From: Lysobacter sp. K5869
Lineage (GTDB): Bacteria > Pseudomonadota > Gammaproteobacteria > Xanthomonadales > Xanthomonadaceae
Reading direction: 5' to 3'
Length of the DNA stretch: 64,000 nt
Assembly (NCBI RefSeq): GCF_018847975.1
Contig: NZ_CP072597.1
Span: 3,697,001-3,761,000, forward strand
Positions 30,456-40,118 of the stretch are shown here, in pieces. A program made the position numbers and the translations under genes. Every line of letters begins with the position of its first letter. Positions within the stretch are counted from its first letter, which is position 1. Under the pieces are notes generated by a model. It did no database searches. It had not been told where the DNA came from and worked only from the letters and a program-made list of their open reading frames with translations.

Positions 30456-31448
30456 CTAGATCACGACCAGGGTCCGGCCCAGCGAGCCCCCGGCCAGCAT
30501 GCCCGGAAACGCCTGCGGCAGCTCGCTCAGCGTCACTTCGCGGGTGCAGATGCGGTCCAGGTGCGCGGGCTTCCAGTCGCTGGCCAGACGCTGCCAGATC
30601 TCGTCGCGGATCGCGCGCGCGGTGCCGGCGGAGGCCACGCCCAGCAGCGACACGCCGCGGATGATGAACGGCATCACCGTGGTGCCCAGATCGTGGGTCG
30701 CGGCGAGGCCGGCGGTGGCGACGTTGCCGTAGGGCGCGGTCTGCGCGAGCAGGCTGGCGAGCATCGGCCCGCCGACGTTGTCCAGGCCGCCGCCGAAGCG
30801 CGCGGATTCCATCGGCCGTGCGGTCGCCAGCGCGTCGCGGCCGAGCACTTCGCTGGCGCCGATGGACTTGAGGTAATCGGCCTGTTCGGCCTTGCCGCTG
30901 ATCGCGTGCACCTCGAAGCCGGCGCGGCTGAAGATGTCGACCGCGAGCGAGCCCACGCCGCCGGTGGCGCCGGTGACCGCGAGCGGGCCGAGTTCCGGCG
31001 CCTGACGGTTTTCCAGCATCCGGAACAGCGCCAGCGCCGCAGTGAAGCCCGCGGTGCCCAGCACCATGCTCTCGCGCAGGCTCAGCCCGGCGGGCAGCGG
31101 AATCGCCCAGCGCGCTTGCAGGCGCGCGTACTCGCTGTAGCCGCCGTCGCGGGTCTCGCTGAGGCCGCAGCCGGTGACCAGCACCGCATCGCCTTCCTTG
31201 AACTTGGCGTCGCTGGAGGCGACCACGTGCCCGGCCACGTCGATGCCGCCGACCAGCGGAAACGAACGCAGGATCTTGCCTTCGCCGGTGCCGGCCAGCG
31301 CGTCCTTGAAGTTGATCGAGGAATACGCCGTTTTGATCACGACTTCGCCGGGCGCGAGATCGTCGATCGACACGGATTCCATGCCGCTGCGGTAACCGGC
31401 GGCGTCGTTGTGGATGCGGAAGGCGTTGAACGCGTGGGGGACGGTCAT
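30456..31448 (-). CDS. acuI: Acrylyl-CoA reductase AcuI / YhdH family
   Basis: A 330-residue zinc-independent medium-chain dehydrogenase. It has the GroES-like N-domain with YSSINFKDALAGTGEGKI and PLVGGIDVAGHV, the NADPH-binding Rossmann loop VTGATGGVGSLAV near residue 155, and the C-terminal LAGGSLGRTLVVI, all typical of AcuI/YhdH. The family reduces acryloyl-CoA to propionyl-CoA with NADPH, protecting against the reactive acrylate group. The gene lies 59 bases upstream of the PilH-like gene on the same strand. Confidence 0.9.
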   Translation of the reverse strand: MTVPHAFNAFRIHNDAAGYRSGMESVSIDDLAPGEVVIKTAYSSINFKDALAGTGEGKILRSFPLVGGIDVAGHVVASSDAKFKEGDAVLVTGCGLSETRDGGYSEYARLQARWAIPLPAGLSLRESMVLGTAGFTAALALFRMLENRQAPELGPLAVTGATGGVGSLAVDIFSRAGFEVHAISGKAEQADYLKSIGASEVLGRDALATARPMESARFGGGLDNVGGPMLASLLAQTAPYGNVATAGLAATHDLGTTVMPFIIRGVSLLGVASAGTARAIRDEIWQRLASDWKPAHLDRICTREVTLSELPQAFPGMLAGGSLGRTLVVI

Positions 31449-31481
31449 GCGGGAATCGCTCCTGGAGCGCGCCGTCGCGGC

Positions 31482-31799
31482 TCAGCGCGCGGACGGGGCG
31501 GAAGCGTCGATGATAGCGGAGTAGAGGTCGCGCCAATGCGGGTTGGCGGTCTCGATCAGCGCCAGTTTCCAGGCGCGCTTCCAGGATTTGATGCGTTTTT
31601 CGCGGGCGATGGCCGACTGCATGTCGGGATGCAGTTCGTACCAGACCAAGGCGTGCGCACCATAACGGCGGGTGAATCCTTCGACCGCATCGTTGCGATG
31701 TTGCCAAATGCGTTGGATCGGGTCGGACGTGACGCCGACATACAGCGTGCCGCGCGGCGCGCTGGCCAACAGATAGACGCAGGGGGTTCGGGTTCGCAT
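31482..31799 (-). CDS. GIY-YIG nuclease family protein
   Basis: A 105-residue protein of the short UPF0213-like class. The GIY-YIG core is seen as CVYLLAS...GTLYVGVTSDP (residues 7-27), followed by RIWQHRN, YELHPDMQSAIAREKRIKSWKRAWKLALI with the conserved Arg/Glu, and NPHWRDLY near the end. Such stand-alone domains are presumed DNA endonucleases but their role is unknown. It lies 33 bases upstream of acuI on the same strand. Confidence 0.9.
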   Translation of the reverse strand: MRTRTPCVYLLASAPRGTLYVGVTSDPIQRIWQHRNDAVEGFTRRYGAHALVWYELHPDMQSAIAREKRIKSWKRAWKLALIETANPHWRDLYSAIIDASAPSAR

Positions 31800-32209
31800 C
31801 CATGCGAGCTCCTAAAGGACGTCGCCTGATGAGAACACGCGGCGAACTGTTGCGAGCGAGCGCAAAGGCGGGCGCGGCGGATTCCTACTTGCGGTGCGCC
31901 GATAGTCCTACCCGGTTCATGCATTAGGTCGGCGTCGTCCTGCGTTTCCATCGCAATTCGTTCGGCAATGAATTGCCGGCGTTCTCTCATCCCATCATTC
32001 CGGCGAAAGCCGGAATCCATTTTGCTCTTGCTCTTGCCCTTGCGCCGACAGGCGAAAAGCAACGGCAAAATCAAAATGGATTCCGGCTTTCGCCGGAATG
32101 ACGGGGTTAGGAGGGATTCGGGGAGTTAGGAGGATGCGGCGAGTTAGGAGGGATGCGGCGAGTTAGGAGAAAGCGGGAAGCGGATGGGGGCGTGCAAGCC
32201 GCTTGCGCC
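31800..32209. other. Intergenic region with inverted-repeat element
   Basis: No gene. It contains the perfect 29-bp inverted repeat at 31996-32100 and, at 32105-32170, three or four imperfect copies of a GAGTTAGGAGGATGCGGC-like unit. Confidence 0.6.
31996..32100. repeat. 29-bp inverted repeat around a short tandem repeat
   Basis: Arms 31996-32024 and 32072-32100 are perfect reverse complements and each is itself a palindrome around CCGGCGAAAGCCGG. The 47-base centre begins with CTCTTG repeats. Related arms occur at 59632, 60074, 60154 and 60502. Confidence 0.85.
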
Positions 32210-32803
<594 letters not shown>

Positions 32804-32881
32804 GGTCGTCGTCGCCTTCTCGGTTTTTGTTTTTGTTGTGGGTGCCGCGGGCGGCCGCGCGATCGCCGCCGCCGAAACGAA

Positions 32882-32906
32882 GAACGGCGCACCAGGTGCG
32901 CCGTTC
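32882..32906 (-). terminator. Terminator after lpd
   Basis: Perfect 11-bp arms GAACGGCGCAC / GTGCGCCGTTC with a three-base loop; on the minus strand a TTCTTCGTTT run follows. Confidence 0.7.
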
Positions 32907-32925
32907 TCGTTGCCTTGCGGGCCGA

Positions 32926-34350
32926 TCAGTTGGCCTTGTGGATCGCGCGCTTGTCGACCGCCATCGCCGCGTCGTGGATCGCTTCCGACAAGGTCGGGTG
33001 GGCGTGGCAGATGCGGGCGAGGTCGTCGGCGGAACCCTTGAACTCCATGGTCAGCACGCCTTCGTGGACCAGCTCGGAGACGCCGACGCCGACCAGATGC
33101 AGGCCCAGCACGCGGTCGGTTTCGGCGTGGGCGATGACCTTGACGAAGCCGGCCGGCTCGCCCATGGCCACCGCGCGGCCGATCGCCGCGAACGGGAAGC
33201 TGCCAGTCTTGTACGGCACGCCGTCGGCCTTGAGCTGCTGCTCGGTCTGGCCGACCCAGGCGATTTCCGGCTCGGTGTAGATCACCCACGGAATGGTGTC
33301 GAAGTTGACGTGGCCCGGCAGGCCGGCGATCAGTTCGGCCACCGCGATGCCTTCCTCGAAGCCCTTGTGCGCCAGCATCGGGCCGCGCACGCAGTCGCCG
33401 ATCGCCCACACGCCGTCGACGCCGGTGTGGCAATGCGCGTCGACTTCGATCTGGCCGCGCTCGTTGAGCTTGACGCCGGTGCCCTCGGCCAGCAGGCCCT
33501 TGGACGCGGCGCGGCGGCCGACGGCCACCAGCAGCTTGTCCACGACCAGTTGCTGGTCGGCCTTGCCGTCGTTGTAGGTCAGGTGGACCTCATTGCCCTT
33601 GATCTCGGCCTTGGAGACCTTGGCGCCGAGCTTGATGTCCAGGCCCTGCTTCTTGAATTCCTTGGCCGCGGTCTTGGCGACTTCGGCGTCGGCGGCGGCG
33701 AGGAAGTCCGGCAGCGCTTCCAGGATGGTGACTTCCGAACCCAGGCGCTTCCACACGCTGCCCAGTTCCAGGCCGATCACGCCGGCGCCGATCACGCCCA
33801 AACGCTTCGGCACTTCGGTGAAGTCCAGCGCGCCGACGTTGTCGACGATCTTGTCGCCGTCGAACTTGGCGAACGGCAGTTCGATCGAATCCGAACCGGC
33901 GGCGATGATGACGTTGGTGCCCTTGAGCTCGATTTCGCTGCCGTCGTGCTGCTTGACCTTGACGATGTTGCCCGGGTGCAGGGTGCCGAAGCCGTAGTAC
34001 GGCGCGATCTTGTTCGCCTTGAACAGCATCGCGATGCCGCCGGTGAACTGCTTAACGATCTTGTCCTTGCGGCCGACCATGGTCGCGACGTCGATCTTGG
34101 CGTTGTCGGCGCTGATGCCGTGCTCGCCGAACAGGTGCTGCAGGTTCCAGAACTGGCGCGAGCTGTCGAGCAGCGCCTTGGACGGGATGCAGCCCACGCG
34201 CAGGCAGGTGCCGCCGAGGGCGGGCTTGCCGTCCTTGCCGAGCGCCGCGTCGATGCAGGCGGTCTTCAGGCCGAGCTGGGCGGCGCGGATGGCGGCGTGA
34301 TAGCCGGCGGGGCCGGCGCCGATGACGACTACGTCGAATTGTTCGCTCAT
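32926..34350 (-). CDS. lpdA: Dihydrolipoyl dehydrogenase (E3)
   Basis: A 474-residue FAD flavoprotein. The FAD loop is VVIGAGPAGYHAA (8-20); the redox disulphide is Cys49/Cys54 in GGTCLRVGCIPSK; the NAD loop is GVIGAGVIGLELGSVW near 190; AIGDCVRGPMLAHKG is the second FAD segment; His451 and Glu456 in HAHPTLSE form the catalytic dyad from the partner subunit. It reoxidises dihydrolipoamide of the 2-oxoglutarate complex and probably of others. Third gene of sucA-sucB-lpd, 101 bases after sucB. Confidence 0.97.
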   Translation of the reverse strand: MSEQFDVVVIGAGPAGYHAAIRAAQLGLKTACIDAALGKDGKPALGGTCLRVGCIPSKALLDSSRQFWNLQHLFGEHGISADNAKIDVATMVGRKDKIVKQFTGGIAMLFKANKIAPYYGFGTLHPGNIVKVKQHDGSEIELKGTNVIIAAGSDSIELPFAKFDGDKIVDNVGALDFTEVPKRLGVIGAGVIGLELGSVWKRLGSEVTILEALPDFLAAADAEVAKTAAKEFKKQGLDIKLGAKVSKAEIKGNEVHLTYNDGKADQQLVVDKLLVAVGRRAASKGLLAEGTGVKLNERGQIEVDAHCHTGVDGVWAIGDCVRGPMLAHKGFEEGIAVAELIAGLPGHVNFDTIPWVIYTEPEIAWVGQTEQQLKADGVPYKTGSFPFAAIGRAVAMGEPAGFVKVIAHAETDRVLGLHLVGVGVSELVHEGVLTMEFKGSADDLARICHAHPTLSEAIHDAAMAVDKRAIHKAN

Positions 34351-34361
34351 TCTTCGCTCAC

Positions 34362-34425
34362 GGGAATGGGGAATGGGGAATAGGGAACTGAACAGACGGG
34401 CCGCGGCAGGGAACCCTCAGTTCCC
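34362..34425. repeat. GGGAATG heptamer repeats and hairpin between sucB and lpdA
   Basis: Four heptamers at 34362-34389 (GGGAATG, GGGAATG, GGGAATA, GGGAACT). The last overlaps GGGAACTG (34383-34390), which pairs with CAGTTCCC (34418-34425). Confidence 0.7.
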
Positions 34426-34451
34426 CAACCCCGCTCCCGCTTTTCCGCTTT

Positions 34452-35657
34452 TTACATTCCCAACAGCATGCGATGCGGATTTTCCAGCTGATTCTTGATA
34501 TCGACCAGGAACAGCACCGCGTCCTTGCCGTCGATGATGCGGTGATCGTAGGACAGCGCGATGTACATCATCGGCGCGGCGACGACCTGGCCGTTCTCGA
34601 CGATGGCGCGCTCCTTGATGGCGTGCATGCCCAGGATCGCCGACTGCGGCGGGTTGACGATCGGGGTCGACATCAGCGAGCCGAAGGTGCCGCCGTTGGT
34701 GATGGTGAAGGTGCCGCCCTGCAGGTCTTCCAGCGCCAGCTTGCCGTCGCGGGCCTTCTTGGCGTAGTCGCCGATGGCCTTTTCGATGTCGGCGAAGCCC
34801 AGGCGCTCGACGTTGCGCAGCACCGGGGTCACCAGACCCTTGTCGGTGGACACGGCGATCGAGATGTCGGCGTAGCCGTGGTAGATCACGTCGTTGCCGT
34901 CGACCGAGGCGTTGACGATCGGGTGGCGCTGCAGCGCGTTGGCGGCGGCCTTGGCGAAGAAGCTCATGAAGCCGAGCTTGACGCCGTTGGCCTTCTCGAA
35001 GGTCTCGCCGAGTTCCTTGCGCATGGCCATGACCTTGCCCAGGTTGACTTCGTTGAACGAGGTCAGCATGGCGATGGAGTTCTTCGACTGCATCAGGCGC
35101 TCGGCGATGCGCGCGCGCATGCGGGTCATCGGCACGCGCTCTTCCGGACGCGCGCCCGCGGCCGAACCCACGCCGCCGGACTTGGCGTAGTTGAGGATGT
35201 CTTCTTTGGTCACCGCGCCCTTGCGGCCGGTGCCTTCGACCTGCGCGGCGTCCACGCCCTGGGTGTTGGCGGCGAAGCGCGCGCCCGGGGGCAGTTGGTC
35301 GTTGGCCGACGCGGCGGCGGGCTTGGCGGCTTCGGCCTTGGCCGGAGCGGCGGCCGCGGCGGCGGCCGGAGCCGGGGCGGCTTCGGCCTTGGCGGCCGGA
35401 GCGGACGCGGCGGCAGCGGCGCCGGCCTCGACGATCGCGATCAGCTGCTGGCTGGTCACGGTCGCGCCTTCCTCGAACTTGATTTCCTTGAGCACGCCGT
35501 CGACCGGCGAGGGCACTTCGAGCACGACCTTGTCGGTTTCGAGGTCGACCAGATTCTCGTCGCGCTTGACCGCGTCGCCCGGCTTCTTGTGCCACGTGGC
35601 GATCGTGGCGTCGGAGACCGACTCGGGCAGAACGGGGACTTTGATCTCGGTGCTCAT
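34452..35657 (-). CDS. sucB: Dihydrolipoyllysine succinyltransferase (E2 of 2-oxoglutarate dehydrogenase)
   Basis: A 401-residue protein. The lipoyl domain (1-78) carries the modified Lys43 in [11 protein letters not shown]. An Ala/Pro-rich linker (about 80-118) leads to the E1/E3-binding domain (about 120-160, [19 protein letters not shown]), a second short linker and the catalytic domain, ending with His372 and Asp376 in [13 protein letters not shown]. It transfers succinyl groups to CoA and forms the core of the complex. It sits 105 bases after sucA and before lpdA in one operon. Confidence 0.97.
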   Translation of the reverse strand: MSTEIKVPVLPESVSDATIATWHKKPGDAVKRDENLVDLETDKVVLEVPSPVDGVLKEIKFEEGATVTSQQLIAIVEAGAAAAASAPAAKAEAAPAPAAAAAAAPAKAEAAKPAAASANDQLPPGARFAANTQGVDAAQVEGTGRKGAVTKEDILNYAKSGGVGSAAGARPEERVPMTRMRARIAERLMQSKNSIAMLTSFNEVNLGKVMAMRKELGETFEKANGVKLGFMSFFAKAAANALQRHPIVNASVDGNDVIYHGYADISIAVSTDKGLVTPVLRNVERLGFADIEKAIGDYAKKARDGKLALEDLQGGTFTITNGGTFGSLMSTPIVNPPQSAILGMHAIKERAIVENGQVVAAPMMYIALSYDHRIIDGKDAVLFLVDIKNQLENPHRMLLGM

Positions 35658-35762
35658 GGGGCAGGCATCCTGGAGTGCTTGAAGGTTGGAATAGCGAATC
35701 TTGAGTGTTCGGCGAAGCGCCGGCGCCGATGCGGCGCCGGCCTTCCGCGGCGAGCCGGCGCC

Positions 35763-38594
35763 TTATTCGGCGCTGGACTCCCCGTGCAGCGAATTGACCA
35801 GCGCGTCGGCGACCAGCTTGGTCTGCTCGGCGACGTGATCGGCCAGGTGACCGGCCGCCGGCGACGGCGAACGGGCGCGGCCGGCGTAGTGCAGGGCCTG
35901 CTTCGGCGCCAGGCACGCGGTCAGGTGGTGGCGGATCTGGTACCACGCGCCCTGGTTCTGCGGCTCTTCCTGGCACCACACCACGTCCTTGGCGCCGCTG
36001 AAGCGCTTGAGCTCGGCGGCCAGGGCTTCGCGCGGGAACGGGTAGAGCTGTTCGACGCGGACGATGGCGACGTCGTCCACGCCGTCCTTCTGCGCCTGTT
36101 CGAACAGGTCGTAATAGACCTTGCCCGAGCACAGCACCACGCGCTTGACCTTCTTGACGTTGGCCGCGGCGTCCGGGATCAGGTGCTGGAACTCGCCGTT
36201 GGCCAGTTCGTCCAGCGTCGACACCGCGAGCTTGTGGCGCAGCAGCGACTTCGGCGTCATCACCACCAGCGGCTTGCGCGTGCTCATGCGCATCTGCCGG
36301 CGGATCATGTGGTAGGCCTGGGCCGGCGTGGTCGGCACGCACACCAGCATGTTCTCCAGCGCGCACAGCTGCAGGAAGCGCTCCAGGCGCGCCGAGCTGT
36401 GCTCGGGGCCCTGGCCTTCGTAGCCGTGCGGCAGCAGCAGCGTGAGCCCGCACAGGCGGCCCCACTTGGCTTCGCCCGAGGACAGGAACTGGTCGATCAC
36501 CACCTGCGCGCCGTTGGCGAAGTCGCCGAACTGCGCTTCCCAGATGTCCAGGGTCATGGGATCGGCGGTCGAGTAGCCGTATTCGAACGCCATCACCGCT
36601 TCTTCCGACAGCAGCGAGTCGATGATGGTGACGTCGGACGGATTGCTGACCAGACGGCGCAGCGGCATGACGTATTCGTCGGTGCTCTGCTCGTGCAGGA
36701 TCGCGTGGCGGTGGAAGAAGGTGCCGCGGCCGCTGTCCTGGCCGACCAGACGCAGCTTGTAGCCTTCGCTGATCAGGGTGGCGTAGGCCAGGTTCTCGGC
36801 GAAGCCCCAGTCGCCCGGCTGCTCGCCGGCCGACATCTTGCGGCGGTCCTCATAGATCTTGGCCACGCGCGGGTGCAGCTTGACGCTGTCCGGGATCGCG
36901 TTGATCTCGACCGCCAGCTGGTCGAGCTTGGCGCGGTCGAAGGTGGTGTCGACCGGATCGCTGAGCTTGCCCTGCAGGTACTTCGACCAGTCGATGGTGA
37001 ACTCGTCGGGCTTGACCTCGACCAGCTCGGTGGTGACCTCGCCGGCGTCGAGCTTGTTGCGGTAGCCGTCGACCAGCGCCTGCGCGTCCTCGGCCTTGAT
37101 CGCGCCTTCGCCGACCAGCTGCTCGGCGTAGAGCTCGCGCGGGGTCTTGTGCTTGCGGATGATCTGGTACATCAGCGGCTGGGTCGCCGCCGGCTCGTCG
37201 GCCTCGTTGTGGCCGTGGCGGCGGTAGCAGACCAGATCGATGACCACGTCGCGGCCGAAGCGCTGACGGAAGTCCAGCGCCAGCTCGGCGCAGAACACCA
37301 CCGCTTCGGGGTGGTCGGAGTTCACGTGCAGGATCGGCGCGCCGACCATCTTGGCCACGTCGGTGCAGTACAGGGTCGAACGCGCGTCCTGACGCTCTGA
37401 CGTGGTGAAGCCGACCTGATTGTTGATGACGATGTGCACGGTGCCGCCGACGGCGAAACCGCGCGCCTGCGACATCTGGAACAGCTCCATGCCCACGCCT
37501 TGGCCGGCGAACGCGGCGTCGCCGTGCAGCAGCACCGGCAGCACCTGGGCGCGGCCGTTGTCGCCGCGGCGGGTCTGGCGCGAGCGCACGCTGCCGGCGA
37601 CCACCGGGTTGACGATTTCCAGGTGCGAGGGGTTGAACGCCAGGGCCAGATGGACCGGGCCGCCCGGCGTGGCGACGTCGGCGCTGAAGCCCATGTGGTA
37701 CTTCACGTCGCCGGTGTGGGCGTGTTCGTCGTGGTCGAACTTGCCTTCGAACTCGTCGAACAGCTTGCGCGGCGGCTTGCCCAGGGTGTTGACCAGGACG
37801 TTGAGGCGGCCGCGGTGGGCCATGCCGATGACCACGTCCTGCACGCCTTGCTCGCCGGCGCGGCGGATCGTGGTGTCCATCAGCGGGATCAGCGCGTCGC
37901 CGCCTTCCAGCGAGAAGCGCTTCTGGCCGACGTACTTGGTGCCCAGGTAGCGTTCCAGGCCGTCGGCCGCGGTGAGGCGCTCGAGGATGCGGGTCTTCTG
38001 CTCGGCGCTGCGGCCGAACTTGCCGCCGGCCGCTTCCAGGCGCTCGTACATCCAGCGGCGCTGTTCGGCGTCGGCGATGTGCATGAACTCGGCGCCGATC
38101 GGGCCGGTGTAGGTGGCCTTGAGCAGGGCGACGAGGTCGCCGAGCTTCATGCGCTCCTTGCCGGCGACGCCGCCGGTGGAGAACTCGACCGACTGGTCGC
38201 TCTCGGACAGGCGGTGGAAGCCCAGCGCCAGATCCGGCGCGTCGGGCTTCTGCAGCAGGCCCAGCGGATCGATGTCGGCGGCGAGGTGGCCGCGCGAACG
38301 GTAGGCGGTGATGACCTTGCCGACCATGCGCTCGCGTTCGTCGCTGCCCGAGGAGGCGCCGGCGGCGGCGACCGCGCCGCGCGCGGCGGCCTTGCCGGCC
38401 GCGGTGATGCTTTCGATCGCGGCCGAGTGCGGCACGTCGCCGGCTTCGCGGCCCTTGAAGCCGTCGAAATAGGCTTTCCATTTGGGCCCGACGCTGTCGG
38501 GATCGACCAGGTACTGCTCGTACAGGTCTTCGATGAAGGCGGCGTTGGCGCCGAGTTGCGAGGACTGCGAGAACTGCTTCAGGAGACTGTCCAC
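35763..38594 (-). CDS. sucA: 2-oxoglutarate dehydrogenase E1 component
   Basis: A 943-residue thiamine-diphosphate enzyme of normal SucA length. It begins with the short SucA N-terminal segment (QSSQLGANAAFIEDLYEQYL), has IGMAHRGRLNVLVN near residue 250, the ThDP/Mg motif GDAAFAGQGVGMELFQMSQARG near 355-380, YRRHGHNEADEP, and a C-terminal transketolase-like domain with EYGYSTADPMTLDIWEAQFGDF (seen as FEYGYS and WEAQFGDFANGAQ). It decarboxylates 2-oxoglutarate and loads succinyl onto SucB in the TCA cycle. A perfect TATAAT lies about 85 bases upstream. Confidence 0.98.
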   Translation of the reverse strand: MDSLLKQFSQSSQLGANAAFIEDLYEQYLVDPDSVGPKWKAYFDGFKGREAGDVPHSAAIESITAAGKAAARGAVAAAGASSGSDERERMVGKVITAYRSRGHLAADIDPLGLLQKPDAPDLALGFHRLSESDQSVEFSTGGVAGKERMKLGDLVALLKATYTGPIGAEFMHIADAEQRRWMYERLEAAGGKFGRSAEQKTRILERLTAADGLERYLGTKYVGQKRFSLEGGDALIPLMDTTIRRAGEQGVQDVVIGMAHRGRLNVLVNTLGKPPRKLFDEFEGKFDHDEHAHTGDVKYHMGFSADVATPGGPVHLALAFNPSHLEIVNPVVAGSVRSRQTRRGDNGRAQVLPVLLHGDAAFAGQGVGMELFQMSQARGFAVGGTVHIVINNQVGFTTSERQDARSTLYCTDVAKMVGAPILHVNSDHPEAVVFCAELALDFRQRFGRDVVIDLVCYRRHGHNEADEPAATQPLMYQIIRKHKTPRELYAEQLVGEGAIKAEDAQALVDGYRNKLDAGEVTTELVEVKPDEFTIDWSKYLQGKLSDPVDTTFDRAKLDQLAVEINAIPDSVKLHPRVAKIYEDRRKMSAGEQPGDWGFAENLAYATLISEGYKLRLVGQDSGRGTFFHRHAILHEQSTDEYVMPLRRLVSNPSDVTIIDSLLSEEAVMAFEYGYSTADPMTLDIWEAQFGDFANGAQVVIDQFLSSGEAKWGRLCGLTLLLPHGYEGQGPEHSSARLERFLQLCALENMLVCVPTTPAQAYHMIRRQMRMSTRKPLVVMTPKSLLRHKLAVSTLDELANGEFQHLIPDAAANVKKVKRVVLCSGKVYYDLFEQAQKDGVDDVAIVRVEQLYPFPREALAAELKRFSGAKDVVWCQEEPQNQGAWYQIRHHLTACLAPKQALHYAGRARSPSPAAGHLADHVAEQTKLVADALVNSLHGESSAE

Positions 38595-38955
38595 GATGGC
38601 TATCGGGAAACTCTAGGGGACGGGAGTGGGGTCGGCGCGCGCGGGCAAGGCGCCGGGCGCAGACAAGGCTCGGAATTATAGCGGCAGTGTTAAGCGCAAA
38701 GGCATAACTACTTACGTCTATGTGGCGGTTTTGGTTCGATTTCCGGTGCCGGCCCGGGCCGGACCGCCGAGCCGACCGTTCCGGCAAGGCCCGCCGCGCT
38801 GCATCGCCGGCGGGGAAATCCGCTCAAAAATCTTGGGATGGCGTCGCGGGTTTCAACCGCCGGCCCCGGCGGCCGCGGTTTAGCGTGCGCTCAGCCCGGC
38901 GCGCGCGTGCGCGCCGGCCGTATGATCGGTGCCGGTCGACAGGGAGTCCGGCGTC
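38595..38955. other. Divergent region between sucA and the 38956 lipoprotein
   Basis: No credible gene. It contains the sucA -10 at 38675-38680 and GC-rich sequence upstream of the lipoprotein gene. Confidence 0.5.
38675..38680 (-). promoter_or_regulatory. sucA -10 element
   Basis: A perfect TATAAT on the minus strand about 80 bases before the sucA ATG; no near-consensus -35 at 17 bases. Confidence 0.5.
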
Positions 38956-39450
38956 ATGTCCGTGAGCGCATCGCGATGGAGTTTGCTGCTGGTGGTGGCC
39001 TTGGCGGGCTGCGCGCCGAAGGACGATCCCCAGCGGCGCACGGCCGAGGCCGAGGCGAAGGCGGCTGGAATCGGTTTCACCACCGAGGCCGCGCCCGCGG
39101 CCGATCCCGTGGCCGATCCGGCTAAGGCCTCCAAGTCCGCCGAGCCCCCTGTCGCGGCAGCGGTCGCGCCGGCCTCGCCGGAGAAGCTGCGCGAGCGCTT
39201 CCAGGCCTTGGCCCCGGAGGCGTGCCGGATCGAAAGCGCCCGCGCCGAGGGCGACTTGGTGCGGGTGATCGGTTCGGCCGACAGCAACGCGGCCATCGCC
39301 GCGGCCATGCGCGCGTTCGGACGGGCGGCGGACGGCGCCGAACCCGTCGGGCGATCGTCCGCCATCGATCTGACCCTGCTCGAACAGAAGCCGGACGGGC
39401 GCTACCACTTCGAAATGAACGTGCGCTCGGCGAAGTTGGCGACGCCATGA
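38956..39450 (+). CDS. Small lipoprotein of unknown function
   Basis: A 164-residue protein. The ATG at 38956 follows AGGGAG; an upstream in-frame start at 38929 lacks one. The signal peptide ends in a VALAGC lipobox with Cys19. A linker rich in Ala, Lys and Pro (20-75) is followed by a compact domain with one Cys (EACRIESAR) and alternating strands ending in YHFEMNVRSAK. No family recognised. The stop overlaps the next ATG (ATGA), so the two are coupled. Confidence 0.78.
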   Translation: MSVSASRWSLLLVVALAGCAPKDDPQRRTAEAEAKAAGIGFTTEAAPAADPVADPAKASKSAEPPVAAAVAPASPEKLRERFQALAPEACRIESARAEGDLVRVIGSADSNAAIAAAMRAFGRAADGAEPVGRSSAIDLTLLEQKPDGRYHFEMNVRSAKLATP

Positions 39451-39950
39451 GCGGCCGCAACCCGACCGGCGAACGTCCGTCCGCACGGCAGCCGAAGCGG
39501 CGTCCGCGCGACCCCCGCCGCATCCTCGCGCCGGGGCTGGGGTGGCTGGCCGCGCTGGCGGCCGCATCGACGCCCGTCCTCGCGCAGACGCCGGCGGTGG
39601 CGCCCAACGTCGAGGCGGTGGTCCAGGCCGGCCGCTGGAGCGAGGCCGGGGCGGGCGAGGGTGCGTATCGGGTGATCGTCGCCAGCCAGGGGTTCGAGCA
39701 CGTCTCGACCCGGGTGCTGGCGCAGTGGAAGGCCGACGGCGGCGAGGACGGGCAGGCCCGGATCGTGCACGAAGCCGAACTCGTGGCGCCGGACCGTTAC
39801 TCGCTGAGCGCGCCGAAACTGACGCCGACCGCTGCGGGCGTGCGGGTGGAATTGCGCGGCGTCGCCACCTACGACAGTCGGCGCAAGGTGCTATGCCGGT
39901 TCGATCTGGCGCCGGGCGGCAAAGCCACGGTGGTGCGGGCTTGCGAGTGA
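39447..39950 (+). CDS. Exported protein of unknown function
   Basis: A 167-residue protein whose ATG overlaps the stop of the lipoprotein gene. A long Arg/Pro-rich N-region (1-27) precedes a hydrophobic segment (28-46, STPVLA-Q), a signal peptide with an extended basic part. The mature part is mainly beta strands (YRVIVASQGFEHVSTRVLAQW, VRVELRGVATYDS seen in part) and ends with a Cys pair (LCRFDL and RACE) that could form a disulphide. Family not recognised. Likely cooperates with the upstream lipoprotein. Confidence 0.75.
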   Translation: MSGRNPTGERPSARQPKRRPRDPRRILAPGLGWLAALAAASTPVLAQTPAVAPNVEAVVQAGRWSEAGAGEGAYRVIVASQGFEHVSTRVLAQWKADGGEDGQARIVHEAELVAPDRYSLSAPKLTPTAAGVRVELRGVATYDSRRKVLCRFDLAPGGKATVVRACE

Positions 39951-40118
39951 TGCCGCGGCGACGGTACGCGGGCCGGCGGCGAGCGGATTCGGTTCGGGCG
40001 GATCGGTTCGGGCGAAGCTGAGCCCTAGCCGCGGGGGCGCCGCGGCCGCGCTGCTTTCATCGGCGCGCGCGGCGATCCGGGAGAGCCGGCGCCGTTGCCG
40101 CGACCGCCCGCGCCGCGC

